A stretch of DNA of 64,000 nt from Amycolatopsis taiwanensis DSM 45107 (lineage in GTDB: Bacteria; Actinomycetota; Actinomycetes; Mycobacteriales; Pseudonocardiaceae): positions 33,221-97,220 of the forward strand of contig NZ_JAFB01000036.1 in the NCBI RefSeq assembly GCF_000519205.1, given 5' to 3'. The position numbers and the translations under genes were made by a program. Below, piece after piece: positions 8,938-19,879 of the stretch (positions within the stretch are counted from its first letter, which is position 1; each line of letters opens with the position of its first letter). The notes beneath the pieces were generated by a model. It was not told the origin of the DNA, did no database searches, and worked only from the letters and a program-made list of their open reading frames with translations.

Positions 8938-9893
8938 GTGGAACTCCTGTCGGGACGATCTGTCGAACTGGGGCCGGCAGGATCACTGCTGCCGGCCGGA
9001 GAAACAGTGGTGGGCACGCGGGTGTCCGGGCGGCACCTGGCCAGGGCGAACACGCCCGCGCATGCGACGAAGGCCGAGACGGCCTCGCACACGAGGGTCC
9101 AGGTGTCCACCCGGGCGGCCTCGCCCAGCAGGCCGATGCCCAGGCCCACGGCCACGAGCGGGTCGATCACGGTCAGGCACGCCACCACCAGATCCGGCGG
9201 GCCGCTGGCGTACCCGTGCTGCAGCAGCCATCCCCCTACCACCATCGCCACCGCGATACCGAGCAACGGCAGCAGGTTGAGGTGAAGGAGACCAGTCGTG
9301 CCCAACTGCTGCACCAGTCCGCGCATCATCAGCGAGACATATCCGTACGCCACCGCGCACCCGGCGGCGAACAACATGCACCGCGCCTTCGACCGGGCCA
9401 GCGTGGCCAGGACGCCCAGGACCAGGACACCGCCGCCGGCCAGTTGGGTGGCCGTCAGTTGTTCGGGCGGCGTGACCGTCGTCGGTGTCGCGCTTCCGGC
9501 GGCGAATATCACGAACGAGGCGACGCCGCCGGTGGCGGCGACCACCGCCAACGCCACCGTGGGATTGAGGTCGCGGGCACGGACGCCCTTTTGCCTGAGG
9601 TTGAGCAGTACGGTGAGCGGCAGTGCGATCACGCCGATCGGCTGCACCACGCTCAGGGGAGCCAGCCCGAGCGCGCACGCGTGCAGTACCGCGCCGCCGG
9701 CGAGGGCGATCAACCCGGCCAGCCAACGGATGTTGCGCACGAGTTGCAGTTGGTGGCGCAGGCGAAGACCGTGGTCGCCGATCGTGTCGTGAACGGCCGT
9801 GTGCTGCAGCCGTGCCCCGAGGGCGTAGCCACACGCGCCGAGCGCGGCCAGTGCCACCGCCAGTGCGGTCACCGCGGTGCTGTGTTGATCCAC
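8934..9893 (-). CDS. DMT-type multi-pass membrane protein
   Basis: This protein has about 319 residues from a GTG giving VDQHSTAVTALAVALAALG. An in-frame start up to 69 bases further upstream is possible because no clear SD decides it. It has around nine or ten hydrophobic helices, with the DMT-like pair VLHACALGLAPLSVVQPIGVI and LVVACLTVIDPLVAVGLGIGLLGE (read as blocks). The family contains small-molecule exporters and lipid-linked sugar flippases. As the first gene of a chain with two glycosyltransferases and a hydrolase, export or flipping of their product is a reasonable guess. The C-terminal tail of about 30 residues is Ser/Pro/Thr-rich. Confidence 0.8.
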   Translation of the reverse strand: MDQHSTAVTALAVALAALGACGYALGARLQHTAVHDTIGDHGLRLRHQLQLVRNIRWLAGLIALAGGAVLHACALGLAPLSVVQPIGVIALPLTVLLNLRQKGVRARDLNPTVALAVVAATGGVASFVIFAAGSATPTTVTPPEQLTATQLAGGGVLVLGVLATLARSKARCMLFAAGCAVAYGYVSLMMRGLVQQLGTTGLLHLNLLPLLGIAVAMVVGGWLLQHGYASGPPDLVVACLTVIDPLVAVGLGIGLLGEAARVDTWTLVCEAVSAFVACAGVFALARCRPDTRVPTTVSPAGSSDPAGPSSTDRPDRSST

Positions 9894-10060
9894 ACCGTTT
9901 AATCTCGCGGCCGGGCGCCGCACCCACATCGGGGATCGCACCCTGGACCACCCTGAGATCACCCTGGGGCGCAGTGCGGGGAAACCCCGGCCGCCGCCGG
10001 TGAGATGCCGGCCGAACAGGCTGGGAATTATGGGCGGTGGAAGACGAAATACGGTGAAAA

Positions 10061-10094
10061 CCGTTCTGGCACCGTTTCCACGGTGCCAGAACGG
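10061..10094 (-). terminator. Rho-independent terminator of the scoAB operon
   Basis: A perfect 14-bp stem (CCGTTCTGGCACCG paired with its complement) encloses a 6-base loop. Read on the minus strand it is followed directly by TTTT and lies 18 bases after the scoB stop. This is the clearest intrinsic terminator in the window. Confidence 0.9.
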
Positions 10095-10112
10095 GATGAG
10101 AACTCGATGCCG

Positions 10113-10739
<627 letters not shown>

Positions 10740-10741
10740 GA

Positions 10742-11446
10742 TCAAGCCTCCATTTTCGTTCGCACGGTGACCTTTTCGATGTCCTTGACGCGCGGCCGGG
10801 CCGGCACGAGGCGGTTGACGAACACGCCCGGCGTGACCACGATGTCGGGGTCGACGAACCCGTCGAGCATGACTTCGGTTTCGGCGACGGTGACCCGGCC
10901 GCAGGTGGCGACGAGCGGGTTGAAGTTGCGCGCGGCGAGGCGGTAGACGAGGTTGCCGGCGCGGTCGGCGGTGTGGGCGTGCACCAACGCGACGTCGGCG
11001 ACGATGCCGCGTTCTTGCACGTAGGTTTCGCCGTCGAACTCGGCGTGTGGCTTGCCTTCGGCGACCGGGGTGCCGACCCCGGTGCGGGTGTAGAAGGCGG
11101 GAATCCCCGCGCCGCCGGCACGCATCCGCTCGGCGAGTGTGCCCTGGGGTGCGAACTCCACTTCCAGCTCACCGTCGAGGTACTGCTGCGCGAAGAGCTT
11201 GTTCTCACCGACGTAGGAGGCCACGACCTTGCGCACCTGGCGGTTCTCCAGCAGGAGACCGAGGCCCTTGCCGTCGACACCCATGTTGTTGGACACGATC
11301 GTCAACTCGCGCACACCGGAGTCGCGGACGGCCTCGATGAGGTCGTTGGGGTTGCCGCTGAGACCGAAACCGCCGACGGCGATCGTGATGCCGTCGGCGA
11401 GCACGTCGGCGAGTGCGTCGGCGGCGCTGCCGTGGATCGTGGGCAC
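10742..11446 (-). CDS. scoA: 3-oxoacid CoA-transferase, subunit A
   Basis: This 234-residue alpha subunit has the family I CoA-transferase signature [16 protein letters not shown] near residues 25-40, which forms the CoA-binding loop. It also has [14 protein letters not shown] and a C-terminal [11 protein letters not shown] block. It starts at GTG after GGAGGAGAACGC. It is followed at 2 bases by subunit B; together they make an A2B2 enzyme. It is divergent from an IclR-family gene with a palindromic operator between, so IclR control is likely. Confidence 0.92.
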   Translation of the reverse strand: MPTIHGSAADALADVLADGITIAVGGFGLSGNPNDLIEAVRDSGVRELTIVSNNMGVDGKGLGLLLENRQVRKVVASYVGENKLFAQQYLDGELEVEFAPQGTLAERMRAGGAGIPAFYTRTGVGTPVAEGKPHAEFDGETYVQERGIVADVALVHAHTADRAGNLVYRLAARNFNPLVATCGRVTVAETEVMLDGFVDPDIVVTPGVFVNRLVPARPRVKDIEKVTVRTKMEA

Positions 11447-11463
11447 GCGTTCTCCTCCACCTG

Positions 11464-11476
11464 TCCGTTCAGTGAG
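11464..11476. promoter_or_regulatory. Degenerate second IclR-type site near scoA
   Basis: CGTTCA and TGAGCG are separated by one base, an imperfect copy of the core of the stronger palindrome about 100 bases away. It lies under 30 bases upstream of the scoA start. It could be a second contact site for the same regulator; the match is weak. Confidence 0.35.
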
Positions 11477-11570
11477 CGTCGGGGGAAGTCAATGCGCCAG
11501 CGGCCACGCGGTCAATGCCTGGCACTGGTTACCGTTCGATCCTCTCGTCTGGTGAACAGCTTCGTGGCGG

Positions 11571-11589
11571 ACGTTCACTGAGTGAACGT
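11571..11589. promoter_or_regulatory. 19-bp perfect palindrome, probable IclR-family operator
   Basis: ACGTTCACT and AGTGAACGT flank a single central base. Each arm is a perfect 9-bp complement. It sits in the divergent region between scoA and the IclR-family gene, the usual place for an autoregulated operator. Assignment to this regulator is inference from position. Confidence 0.7.
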
Positions 11590-11769
11590 AGGATCTGGTG
11601 GCATGACACCCCTTGTACCAACCCGCGGCAATCAGGGTGACCACCACGCGCGCGCCTCTGTCCCGCTATCGGGGCGGCGGGGCGCCCTTGTCGAGCACGT
11701 TGGTCGATCGTGGATGGAGCGCCCCGTCGACACGATCGCGGTCGCGCGCAAACTCGCGGAGAAACAAGC

Positions 11770-12531
11770 ATGGCCTCGGCACCCGCACATGTGACCGGAC
11801 GGATCGCGGTGGTGCTGCGGGCACTGTCCGGGTTTCCGGACCACGGTGCGTCCACCTCGGAGGTCGCCAGGGCGAGTGGGCTGGCCAGGCCCACCGCGCA
11901 CCGGCTGCTGGCGGCGCTGGCCGCCGAAGGCTATGTGGACCGTGACCACGGCACGGGCCGGTGGTACCTCGGTCCGGAGCTCTACCTGCTGGGTGAGGCC
12001 GCGGCGCGGCGGTACGACGTCACCCAGCATGCCCGGGCCAGCGTGCACCGGCTCGCCGTGGCGACGGGGGAGAGCGCGTTCTTCTCCGCGCGCCGGGGCG
12101 ACGAGACCGTGTGCCTGCTGCGGGAGGACGGCGACTTCCCGATCCGGTCGTTCGTGCTCTACGAGGGCTCGCGGTTCCCGCTCGGCGTGGTTTCGGCCGG
12201 CATGGTGGTGCTGGCCATGTTGCCGGACCGCGAGATCGACGAGTACCTGCGGCGGGTCGACCTCACCGTCGGATGGGGAGCGCGGTATGACGCCGGTGCG
12301 GTCCGCGAACGGATTGCGCGCACCCGCGAGACCGGTTACGCGGTCAATCCCGGCCTGGTCGTCGAGGGAAGCTGGGGCATGGCGGCGGCGGTCTTCGGAC
12401 GTGCCGGCGAGCCCGCCTGGGCGCTCACCCTCACCGGCGTGGAGTCCCGGTTCCGCGACAACCGCCGCCCCGAACTCGGTGCTCTGCTGCTGAAGGAAGC
12501 CCACGCCCTGACCACGATGCTGCGCGGCTAG
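11770..12531 (+). CDS. IclR-family transcriptional regulator
   Basis: This 253-residue protein has an N-terminal winged helix-turn-helix (GRIAVVLRALSGFPDHGASTSEVARASGLARPTAHRLLAALAAEGYV in blocks, residues 7-55). An effector-binding IclR domain follows (about 75-245), with RGDETVCLLREDG, RFPLGVVSAGMVVLA and TGYAVNPGLVVEGSWGMAAAVF. The start was taken at MASAPAHVTG after GGAGAAACAAGC. Longer frames upstream lack an SD. It is divergent from scoAB with a shared palindrome, so it probably controls that CoA-transferase in response to a carboxylic-acid inducer. Confidence 0.9.
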   Translation: MASAPAHVTGRIAVVLRALSGFPDHGASTSEVARASGLARPTAHRLLAALAAEGYVDRDHGTGRWYLGPELYLLGEAAARRYDVTQHARASVHRLAVATGESAFFSARRGDETVCLLREDGDFPIRSFVLYEGSRFPLGVVSAGMVVLAMLPDREIDEYLRRVDLTVGWGARYDAGAVRERIARTRETGYAVNPGLVVEGSWGMAAAVFGRAGEPAWALTLTGVESRFRDNRRPELGALLLKEAHALTTMLRG

Positions 12532-13202
12532 CCGCCTTTTACGGGTGCCGAACGGGCCACGCGCAGGCCCACGTCGTCGACCCGGTACGTCGGGTGGCTG
12601 CGGCGCCGCACCGAGGCGCGGCAACTCCAGTCCTCGTCGAACCAGCCGCCGCCGCGAAGCACCCGGTAGCTTCCGTAGACCTCTGGGTCGTAGACGTCCC
12701 AGCACCATTCCCAGACGTTGCCCAGCATGTCGTGCAGGCCCCAGGCGTTCGGCCGCTTGCCGCCCACCTCCTGGACGCGCTCGCCCGAGTTGCCGCGGTG
12801 CCAGCCGATTTCGTCGAGCGGCCCGTACCGCGGCCCCGTCGTGCCGGCGCGGCAGGCGTGCTCCCACTCGGCTTCTGTTGGCAGCCGGTACCCGTCGGCG
12901 GACGCGTTCCACTCGACGGTCTCGTTGCCACTGTCCAAAACGTACGCAGGCGTGAGCCCCGCCAGCCGCGACAAGGAGTTGCAGAACCGTGCCGCGTCCC
13001 ACCACGAGACGCCTTCGACGGGCAGACGGTCACCCTGTGCCGTGCTGGGCCGCAGGCCGGTCACCTCCGCGTACTGGGCCTGGGTGACCTGGTACGCGGC
13101 CAGGTGGTAGGGGCTGACTTCCACCGCCCACGTCCGTTGCGTGCGCCGGTCCGACAGCACCACCTGCCCAGGCGGGATGGCGATCATTTCGGGCGTGTCC
13201 AC
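12528..13202 (-). CDS. SUMF1/FGE-domain protein, catalytic Cys pair incomplete
   Basis: This 224-residue protein spans a whole formylglycine-generating-enzyme-like domain: MIAIPPGQVVLSD, YQVTQAQYAEVTG, PVEGVSWWDAARFCNSLS, YRLPTEAEWEHACRAG, LHDMLGNVWEWCWDVYD, RVLRGGGWFDEDWSCRASVRR. True FGE enzymes have two Cys spaced C-x4-C in the region after GGS/W. Here the motif is DEDWSC, so only the second Cys is present and Asp stands at the first. It is therefore more likely a non-FGE member of the sulfatase-modifying-factor fold than a sulfatase activator. Its stop overlaps the IclR stop by 4 bases, convergently. No sulfatase gene is nearby. Confidence 0.85.
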   Translation of the reverse strand: MDTPEMIAIPPGQVVLSDRRTQRTWAVEVSPYHLAAYQVTQAQYAEVTGLRPSTAQGDRLPVEGVSWWDAARFCNSLSRLAGLTPAYVLDSGNETVEWNASADGYRLPTEAEWEHACRAGTTGPRYGPLDEIGWHRGNSGERVQEVGGKRPNAWGLHDMLGNVWEWCWDVYDPEVYGSYRVLRGGGWFDEDWSCRASVRRRSHPTYRVDDVGLRVARSAPVKGG

Positions 13203-13262
13203 AATTGCCTGAGGCTAGCTGTATGTATTTCGCACCGCTGCGATGGCAGGCCGTGCCCGCCT

Positions 13263-13364
13263 TCACTGGTCCTGTTGCAGTCCCAGGACGTTGCCGTCGG
13301 GGTCGGTGACGGTGGCCACCAGGCGGCCGCCACCGACATCGCGCACGGCCTCCTTCACGGTCAT
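13263..13364 (-). pseudogene. C-terminal remnant of a VOC (glyoxalase/bleomycin-resistance) protein
   Basis: A 33-codon frame begins MTVKEAVRDVGGGRLVATV and continues into TDPDGNVLGLQQDQ. The TDPDGNVLGL block is the typical last strand of VOC-superfamily proteins, but the rest of the domain is absent upstream. A GAGGAG lies just before the ATG, so the fragment may still be translated. It looks like a decayed gene rather than a functional enzyme. Confidence 0.6.
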
Positions 13365-13466
13365 GGTCACTCCTCGGGTTGTCGCGGTTGATGTTCGCTG
13401 CGATCAGGCTATGGCGGCTTGGCGGCCTGCGCTTCTTGATTCCTGACCGGATTCCGTGCCTCGCTC

Positions 13467-13542
13467 GAACCGGGAAGTCGGCGTCGTGAACCCGGAAGTC
13501 GGCGTCGTGAACCGGGAACTCGCCGTCCTGAGCCGGGGACAC
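13467..13542. repeat. 21-bp tandem repeat array (family A, copy 1)
   Basis: Three 21-bp units, starting at 13467, 13488 and 13509, each open with GAACC and continue CGGGAAGTCGG/CGTCGT with small changes. A fourth partial unit ends CCGGGGACAC. It lies just past the 3' end of the minus-strand substrate-binding-protein gene. The same repeat, with the same period and ending, recurs near 53.1 kb. Confidence 0.85.
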
Positions 13543-13547
13543 GGAAC

Positions 13548-15143
13548 TCAATGGGCACGCCAGACTTCGTCCCACTGCACGCTCGTGATGACCACCAACG
13601 GCGGGATTCTGGTGGTCAGCCCGGGCCCGTGGACACCGCCGGCGACCACGCTGGCGTTGGCGAAAGCGACGCCGAAGGGCGCGTAAGCCTTCTCGGCCAG
13701 GTATTGCGCTGCCTCGAAGTAGAGCGAGTCCCGCTGCTGGGCATCGAGGGTGCCGCCTGCCCGGTTGATCAGATCGTCGACGTGCGGGTCGGAGATTCCG
13801 CTGAACGGGGAGGTCGAGGAGAACCGGAACCCGACGCCGGTGCCCGCGGCCGGGTCCCACGCGCCGGCCGTCGTCAGCATCGCTTGCCATTGGCGCGAGT
13901 TGTACTGCTGGACCAAAGTGGACAGTTGGTAGTTGTTCAGGTGCACGGTCATGCCCGCGGCCTGCCACTGGGTCTGCAGCGCCGTTGTCACCTGGGTGGC
14001 GAGGTTGTTGGCCTGGGTGCCAAGTTCGACGGTGATACCGCCCAGCTGCTGCACGATCTGCTTGGCCTTCTCCAGGTCGAACGTCCGGTAACCCGGGACA
14101 GCCGGATGGTGGAACAGGCCGCCCGAGCCGGTGAACATCTGGCTCACCGGGTATTCACCCTTGAACAATCCCTTGGAGATCGCGTCGAAGTCGGTCGCGT
14201 AGTAGATGGCCTCGCGGGCGAGCTGGTTGTCGAACGGCGCGATCTTCGTGTTGAGCGTGATCGCGTAGGGCGAGGTCGGTGGCTGCAGCGTCACGCTCAG
14301 TTTGGGGTTGTTCTTCGCCTGGTCGATCAGGGCCACCGTGCTCAGGCCCTCGTAGGCCTGGGCCTGACCGGCCAGCAGCGCCTGGTAGGCGGGCTGGTCG
14401 CCGCCGATCGACTTGAAGGTCAGCTTGTCGAGGTAGGGCAGCCCCGGTTTGAAGTAGTCCGGGTTCCGTTCCAGCACGAGCTCCGAGCTGAGCTGGTCGG
14501 ATACGACCTTGAACGGGCCCGCGCCGACCGGGGTCAGTTTGAACTGTTCCGGCCCCAGCTTCTCCAGCGCCGTTGGCGAGGCGATCCAGTTGACGTTCGA
14601 GATCGGGAAGGCGTTGACCACCGCGGCGTAGGGCCGGGTGAAGTGGAGCACCACGGTGCGCGGGTCTTCGACGGTGATTCCCTCCGGCGCCAGTTTCCAG
14701 GACGTCGGCGCACACGTGCATGTCGAGGTCAGATCGCGCTTGAAGTTGAACGCGACGGCCGCGGCGTCGAGTGGGGTGCCGTCGGTGAAGCGGATGCCGT
14801 CCCGGATCGTGATCTTCACCGTCTTGCCGTCGTCGAGGAACTCGTAGCTTTCGGCCTGGTTCGGTACGACCTTCACGTCACTGCCGTCGGGGTTGGCGGT
14901 CAGCGTGAACAGCCCGCCGTAGATCGAGCTCATCTGGGAGATGTTCGCCCCGCCCGTGGTGTTGGTCGCCGGGTCCAGCCCCGACGGCCAGCCGCCCGCG
15001 AACGACTGGCCTTCCAGCACCGTGAGCTCCCCGCCGGGCTGCGGCGGGCCGGAGGCCTCCTGACCCGCGCCGGTCGTGGTTCCGCTGCAGGCGGCGAGGC
15101 CGAGGATCATCGCGACCGGCGGAACCAGCCTCCGCAGTCTCAT
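13548..15143 (-). CDS. Family 5 (peptide/nickel-type) ABC substrate-binding lipoprotein
   Basis: This 531-residue protein has a lipoprotein signal: RLRRLVPPVAMILGLAACSG has a basic start, hydrophobic core and LAAC lipobox with Cys near residue 19. The mature part has the SBP_bac_5 pattern GLFTLTANPDGS, DGKTVKITIRDGIRFTDGTPL and AVAFNFKRDL. The start ATG follows GGAGGAAAAAC. These proteins capture oligopeptides, opines, nickel complexes or glycosides. No permease or ATPase gene is next to it, so it is an orphan binding protein that must borrow a translocator. It is divergent from an MFS exporter. Confidence 0.9.
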   Translation of the reverse strand: MRLRRLVPPVAMILGLAACSGTTTGAGQEASGPPQPGGELTVLEGQSFAGGWPSGLDPATNTTGGANISQMSSIYGGLFTLTANPDGSDVKVVPNQAESYEFLDDGKTVKITIRDGIRFTDGTPLDAAAVAFNFKRDLTSTCTCAPTSWKLAPEGITVEDPRTVVLHFTRPYAAVVNAFPISNVNWIASPTALEKLGPEQFKLTPVGAGPFKVVSDQLSSELVLERNPDYFKPGLPYLDKLTFKSIGGDQPAYQALLAGQAQAYEGLSTVALIDQAKNNPKLSVTLQPPTSPYAITLNTKIAPFDNQLAREAIYYATDFDAISKGLFKGEYPVSQMFTGSGGLFHHPAVPGYRTFDLEKAKQIVQQLGGITVELGTQANNLATQVTTALQTQWQAAGMTVHLNNYQLSTLVQQYNSRQWQAMLTTAGAWDPAAGTGVGFRFSSTSPFSGISDPHVDDLINRAGGTLDAQQRDSLYFEAAQYLAEKAYAPFGVAFANASVVAGGVHGPGLTTRIPPLVVITSVQWDEVWRAH

Positions 15144-15406
15144 GTTTTTCCTCCAAATCGCGGTCTGGATCGTCTCGTTCAGCGTCACCAGCCGTGCACC
15201 GAGAGGCATAGCGCGGTTTCGCCGAGCGGAAAAAGGATCGAACGGCGGTCCGGCGCCCGATGTGGAACACTTGCGGGATGCCGGAGGTGATGGCGATGAA
15301 GGTCGGCGCCGCGACTGTCCCGGCCTTGACCGGACAGGGGCGCGTGAGGCGGGTACAGCGCGACACGGGCCGCGTACGCTGAGGGCGTCCGTGGAAGGCA
15401 CCGCAC

Positions 15407-16906
15407 GTGCAACTCGGCTCCCCAACCCCTGCCGCGCCGGGCGGCGACGCGCCTGACCCGAACCGGTGGCACGCCCTCTGGGTGACGCTGGCCGCGGGCT
15501 TCATGATCCTGCTCGACGTCACGATCGTCGCGGTCGCGTTGCCCTCGATGCGGCGGGACCTGGGCGCCTCTCCCGCCGCGGTGCAGTGGGTGGTTTCCGG
15601 ATACGCGCTGACGTTCGCACTCTCGCTGGTGCTCGCCGGGCGCCTCGGCGACGCCATCGGCCGGCGCCGTATCTTCCTGGTGTCGCTGGCCGTGTTCGTG
15701 GTGTGCAGCGCGGCGGCGGGCGCCGCCCCGACCGCCGGCGCGCTCGTCGCGGCGCGGCTGGCGCAGGGCGCCGCGGCCGGGTTCCTGGCGCCGCAGAACT
15801 CGGCGTTCATCCAACAACTGTTCACCGGTGAGGAGCGGGGCCGCGCGTTCGGCTTTTTCGGTGCGACGGTGGGGATCTCCAGCGCGGTCGGGCCGATCAC
15901 CGGTGGGGCGATCCTCGCGCTGGCCGGCGGCAGCCAGGGCTGGCGGTGGATCTTCTACGTCAACCTGCCCGTCGGCGTTCTCGCGCTGGTGCTGGCCGCT
16001 CACCTGCTACCGCGGGTCGCGCCCGGCCCGCGCGGACACCTCGACCTGCCGGGGGTGGGCCTGCTCGGCGGCGGCGTGGCGGCGGTGATGCTCCCGCTGG
16101 TGCAGGCCGACGCCGGGGGAGTGCGCCGGTTCTGGTGGCTGTTCCCGGCCGGAGTGCTGCTGCTTGCCGTGTTCGCCTGGTGGGAGCGGCGGGTGCTCGC
16201 CCGGGGCCGCGAGCCGGTGTTCGATCCACGGCTGATCACCGCGACCCGGGGCTACGCGACGGGCGCCGCGCTGGGCACCCTGTACTTCGTCGGCTTCAGC
16301 GGAGTCTGGCTGGTCTTCGCGTTGTTCTTCCAGGACGGTCTGGGATATTCGCCGTTGCGGTCGGGACTCACCGTGACACCGTTCGCGCTCGGCTCGGCGG
16401 GGGCGGCGGTGGTGGCCGGGCGGCTCGTCGAACGGATGGGACGCGTGCTGACCGTGCTCGGCCTCATCGGCGTGATGACGGGCCTGGGCACGGCGGCCTT
16501 GGTCCTTTGGCTGGCTCCGCCGCAGACGGTGATGTGGGCGGTGGCGCCGGCGCTGTTCCTCGGCGGGGTCGGCAGCGGATTCGTGATCTCGCCGAACGTC
16601 ACGATGACCCTGCGCGAGGTCCCGGTACGGCTGGCCGGTGCGGCGGGTGGCGCGCTGCAGACCGGGCAACGACTCGGCGGTGCGGTGGGCACCGCGGCGC
16701 TTCCCGGTCTGTTCTACGGCGTCCTTATTTCAACGGACGGCGACTTCCCGGCCGCCGTGTCGCTGTCCGTGGGCGCGGGTGTCGCCGCGATGCTGGCCTC
16801 CCTGGCCGTCGCGGTCGCGGACTGGCGGCGTTGCCGGGGCCGCGCCGGATTCCCGCCGTGCCCGCCGGAAGTGGCCAACAGTCCTGCCCACGCCGCGCAC
16901 CCCTGA
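15407..16906 (+). CDS. MFS transporter, DHA2 (14-helix) type
   Basis: This 499-residue protein starts at GTG (VQLGSPTPAAPG). The first helix contains FMILLDVTIVAVALPSM, the DHA2 drug:H+ antiporter motif with membrane-embedded Asp. The loop motif GRLGDAIGRRRIF (motif A) and QGAAAGFLAPQNSAFI follow. About 14 helices are visible. Substrates of this family are drugs, dyes or the cell's own secondary metabolites. No regulator is adjacent. Confidence 0.9.
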   Translation: MQLGSPTPAAPGGDAPDPNRWHALWVTLAAGFMILLDVTIVAVALPSMRRDLGASPAAVQWVVSGYALTFALSLVLAGRLGDAIGRRRIFLVSLAVFVVCSAAAGAAPTAGALVAARLAQGAAAGFLAPQNSAFIQQLFTGEERGRAFGFFGATVGISSAVGPITGGAILALAGGSQGWRWIFYVNLPVGVLALVLAAHLLPRVAPGPRGHLDLPGVGLLGGGVAAVMLPLVQADAGGVRRFWWLFPAGVLLLAVFAWWERRVLARGREPVFDPRLITATRGYATGAALGTLYFVGFSGVWLVFALFFQDGLGYSPLRSGLTVTPFALGSAGAAVVAGRLVERMGRVLTVLGLIGVMTGLGTAALVLWLAPPQTVMWAVAPALFLGGVGSGFVISPNVTMTLREVPVRLAGAAGGALQTGQRLGGAVGTAALPGLFYGVLISTDGDFPAAVSLSVGAGVAAMLASLAVAVADWRRCRGRAGFPPCPPEVANSPAHAAHP

Positions 16907-16999
16907 CCGTCCCTTTTTCCAGCGTGGCCGCGGCGATACCCGCCACACCGGCGAGTTGCTTCCCCGGCGGTTACGCTGATCTCACCGCGGGAGGCCGTA

Positions 17000-17488
17000 A
17001 TGGAACTGGACGTGCTGGTCGAGATCCCGATGGGATCGCGCAACAAGTACGAGATGGACCACGAACTGGGCCGGATCCGGCTCGACCGGACCCTGTTCAC
17101 GGCGACGCAGTACCCGGCGGACTACGGATTCGTCCGCGACACCCTGGACGGGGATGGCGAACCGCTGGACGCCCTCGTGCTGGTGGAGCAGCCCACGTTT
17201 CCCGGCTGTGGGATCGCCGCCCGGCCGGTGGCACTGTTCTGGCTGCGCGACGAGCGCGGCCCCGACGCCAAGCTGCTGTGCGTCCCGGCGCACGATCCGC
17301 GGCAGGAGGCGCTGCGGGATCTCGACGACGTGCCGGCGCACTTACTGCGCGAGATCGGTCATTTCTTCGACGTCTACAAGGAACTGGAACCGGGAAAGTG
17401 CGTGTCGGTGGGCGGCTGGGAGGGCCGGGCCGCCGCCGAGCGGGTCACGCGCGAGGCGATCGAGCGGTTCCAGGTGGCCATGCGATGA
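17000..17488 (+). CDS. ppa: Inorganic pyrophosphatase
   Basis: This 162-residue protein is the normal length for soluble family I pyrophosphatases. It contains VEIPMGSRNKYEMD, YPADYGFVRDTLDGDGEPLDAL (the DxDxxPxD metal-binding signature, residues about 38-58), and GHFFDVYKELEPGK. It hydrolyses PPi to phosphate with Mg2+ in the cytoplasm. It lies directly upstream of acetyl-CoA synthetase, which releases PPi, so local removal of that product is a sensible rationale for the pairing. Confidence 0.95.
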   Translation: MELDVLVEIPMGSRNKYEMDHELGRIRLDRTLFTATQYPADYGFVRDTLDGDGEPLDALVLVEQPTFPGCGIAARPVALFWLRDERGPDAKLLCVPAHDPRQEALRDLDDVPAHLLREIGHFFDVYKELEPGKCVSVGGWEGRAAAERVTREAIERFQVAMR

Positions 17489-17623
17489 CCCGCGAAGGCT
17501 CCGCTCCCACCCTTGTCCGGGGACAAACCCCCAGGCCTGGACTGCGGCCTGGCTTGCCCTGATCGGGCCGGAGGACCAAAGTGGAGGGTGAGGCTGGATT
17601 CCCTGCGAAATGAGGGATGTGCC

Positions 17624-19594
<1,971 letters not shown>

Positions 19595-19616
19595 GCGACC
19601 CGGCCGCCCCCGACCA

Positions 19617-19647
19617 CCGCAGGCGCCTTTTCACCCGGCGCCTGCGG
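19617..19647 (+). terminator. Hairpin after acs
   Basis: A perfect 11-bp stem (CCGCAGGCGCC with its complement) encloses a 9-base loop, starting 22 bases past the acs stop. There is no U-tract after it, which is common for high-GC actinobacterial terminators. Confidence 0.7.
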
Positions 19648-19879
19648 TGCCCGCGACACATGACTTATCCTCAAACGCCATTTGCCCATCGCTGACGCGG
19701 CGTCGATTATCTATCTTTCCACGGTAGGCCCTCTTCAGTTCGGCGAAGAGGCTGCCATGACGACCCAGGCCGCGACCACCCTGCGACAAAGCACAGCTCG
19801 GTCGGTTGTCCGTCCAGTTTGGACTCCAGGCGAGATCGTGCGCGGATCATCGTCCGCGGTGAGGACGGGAGGACCAGGC

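Noticed and set aside
13551..15290. 579-codon plus-strand frame opposite the substrate-binding protein
   Set aside because: Antisense composition artefact with no recognisable domain.
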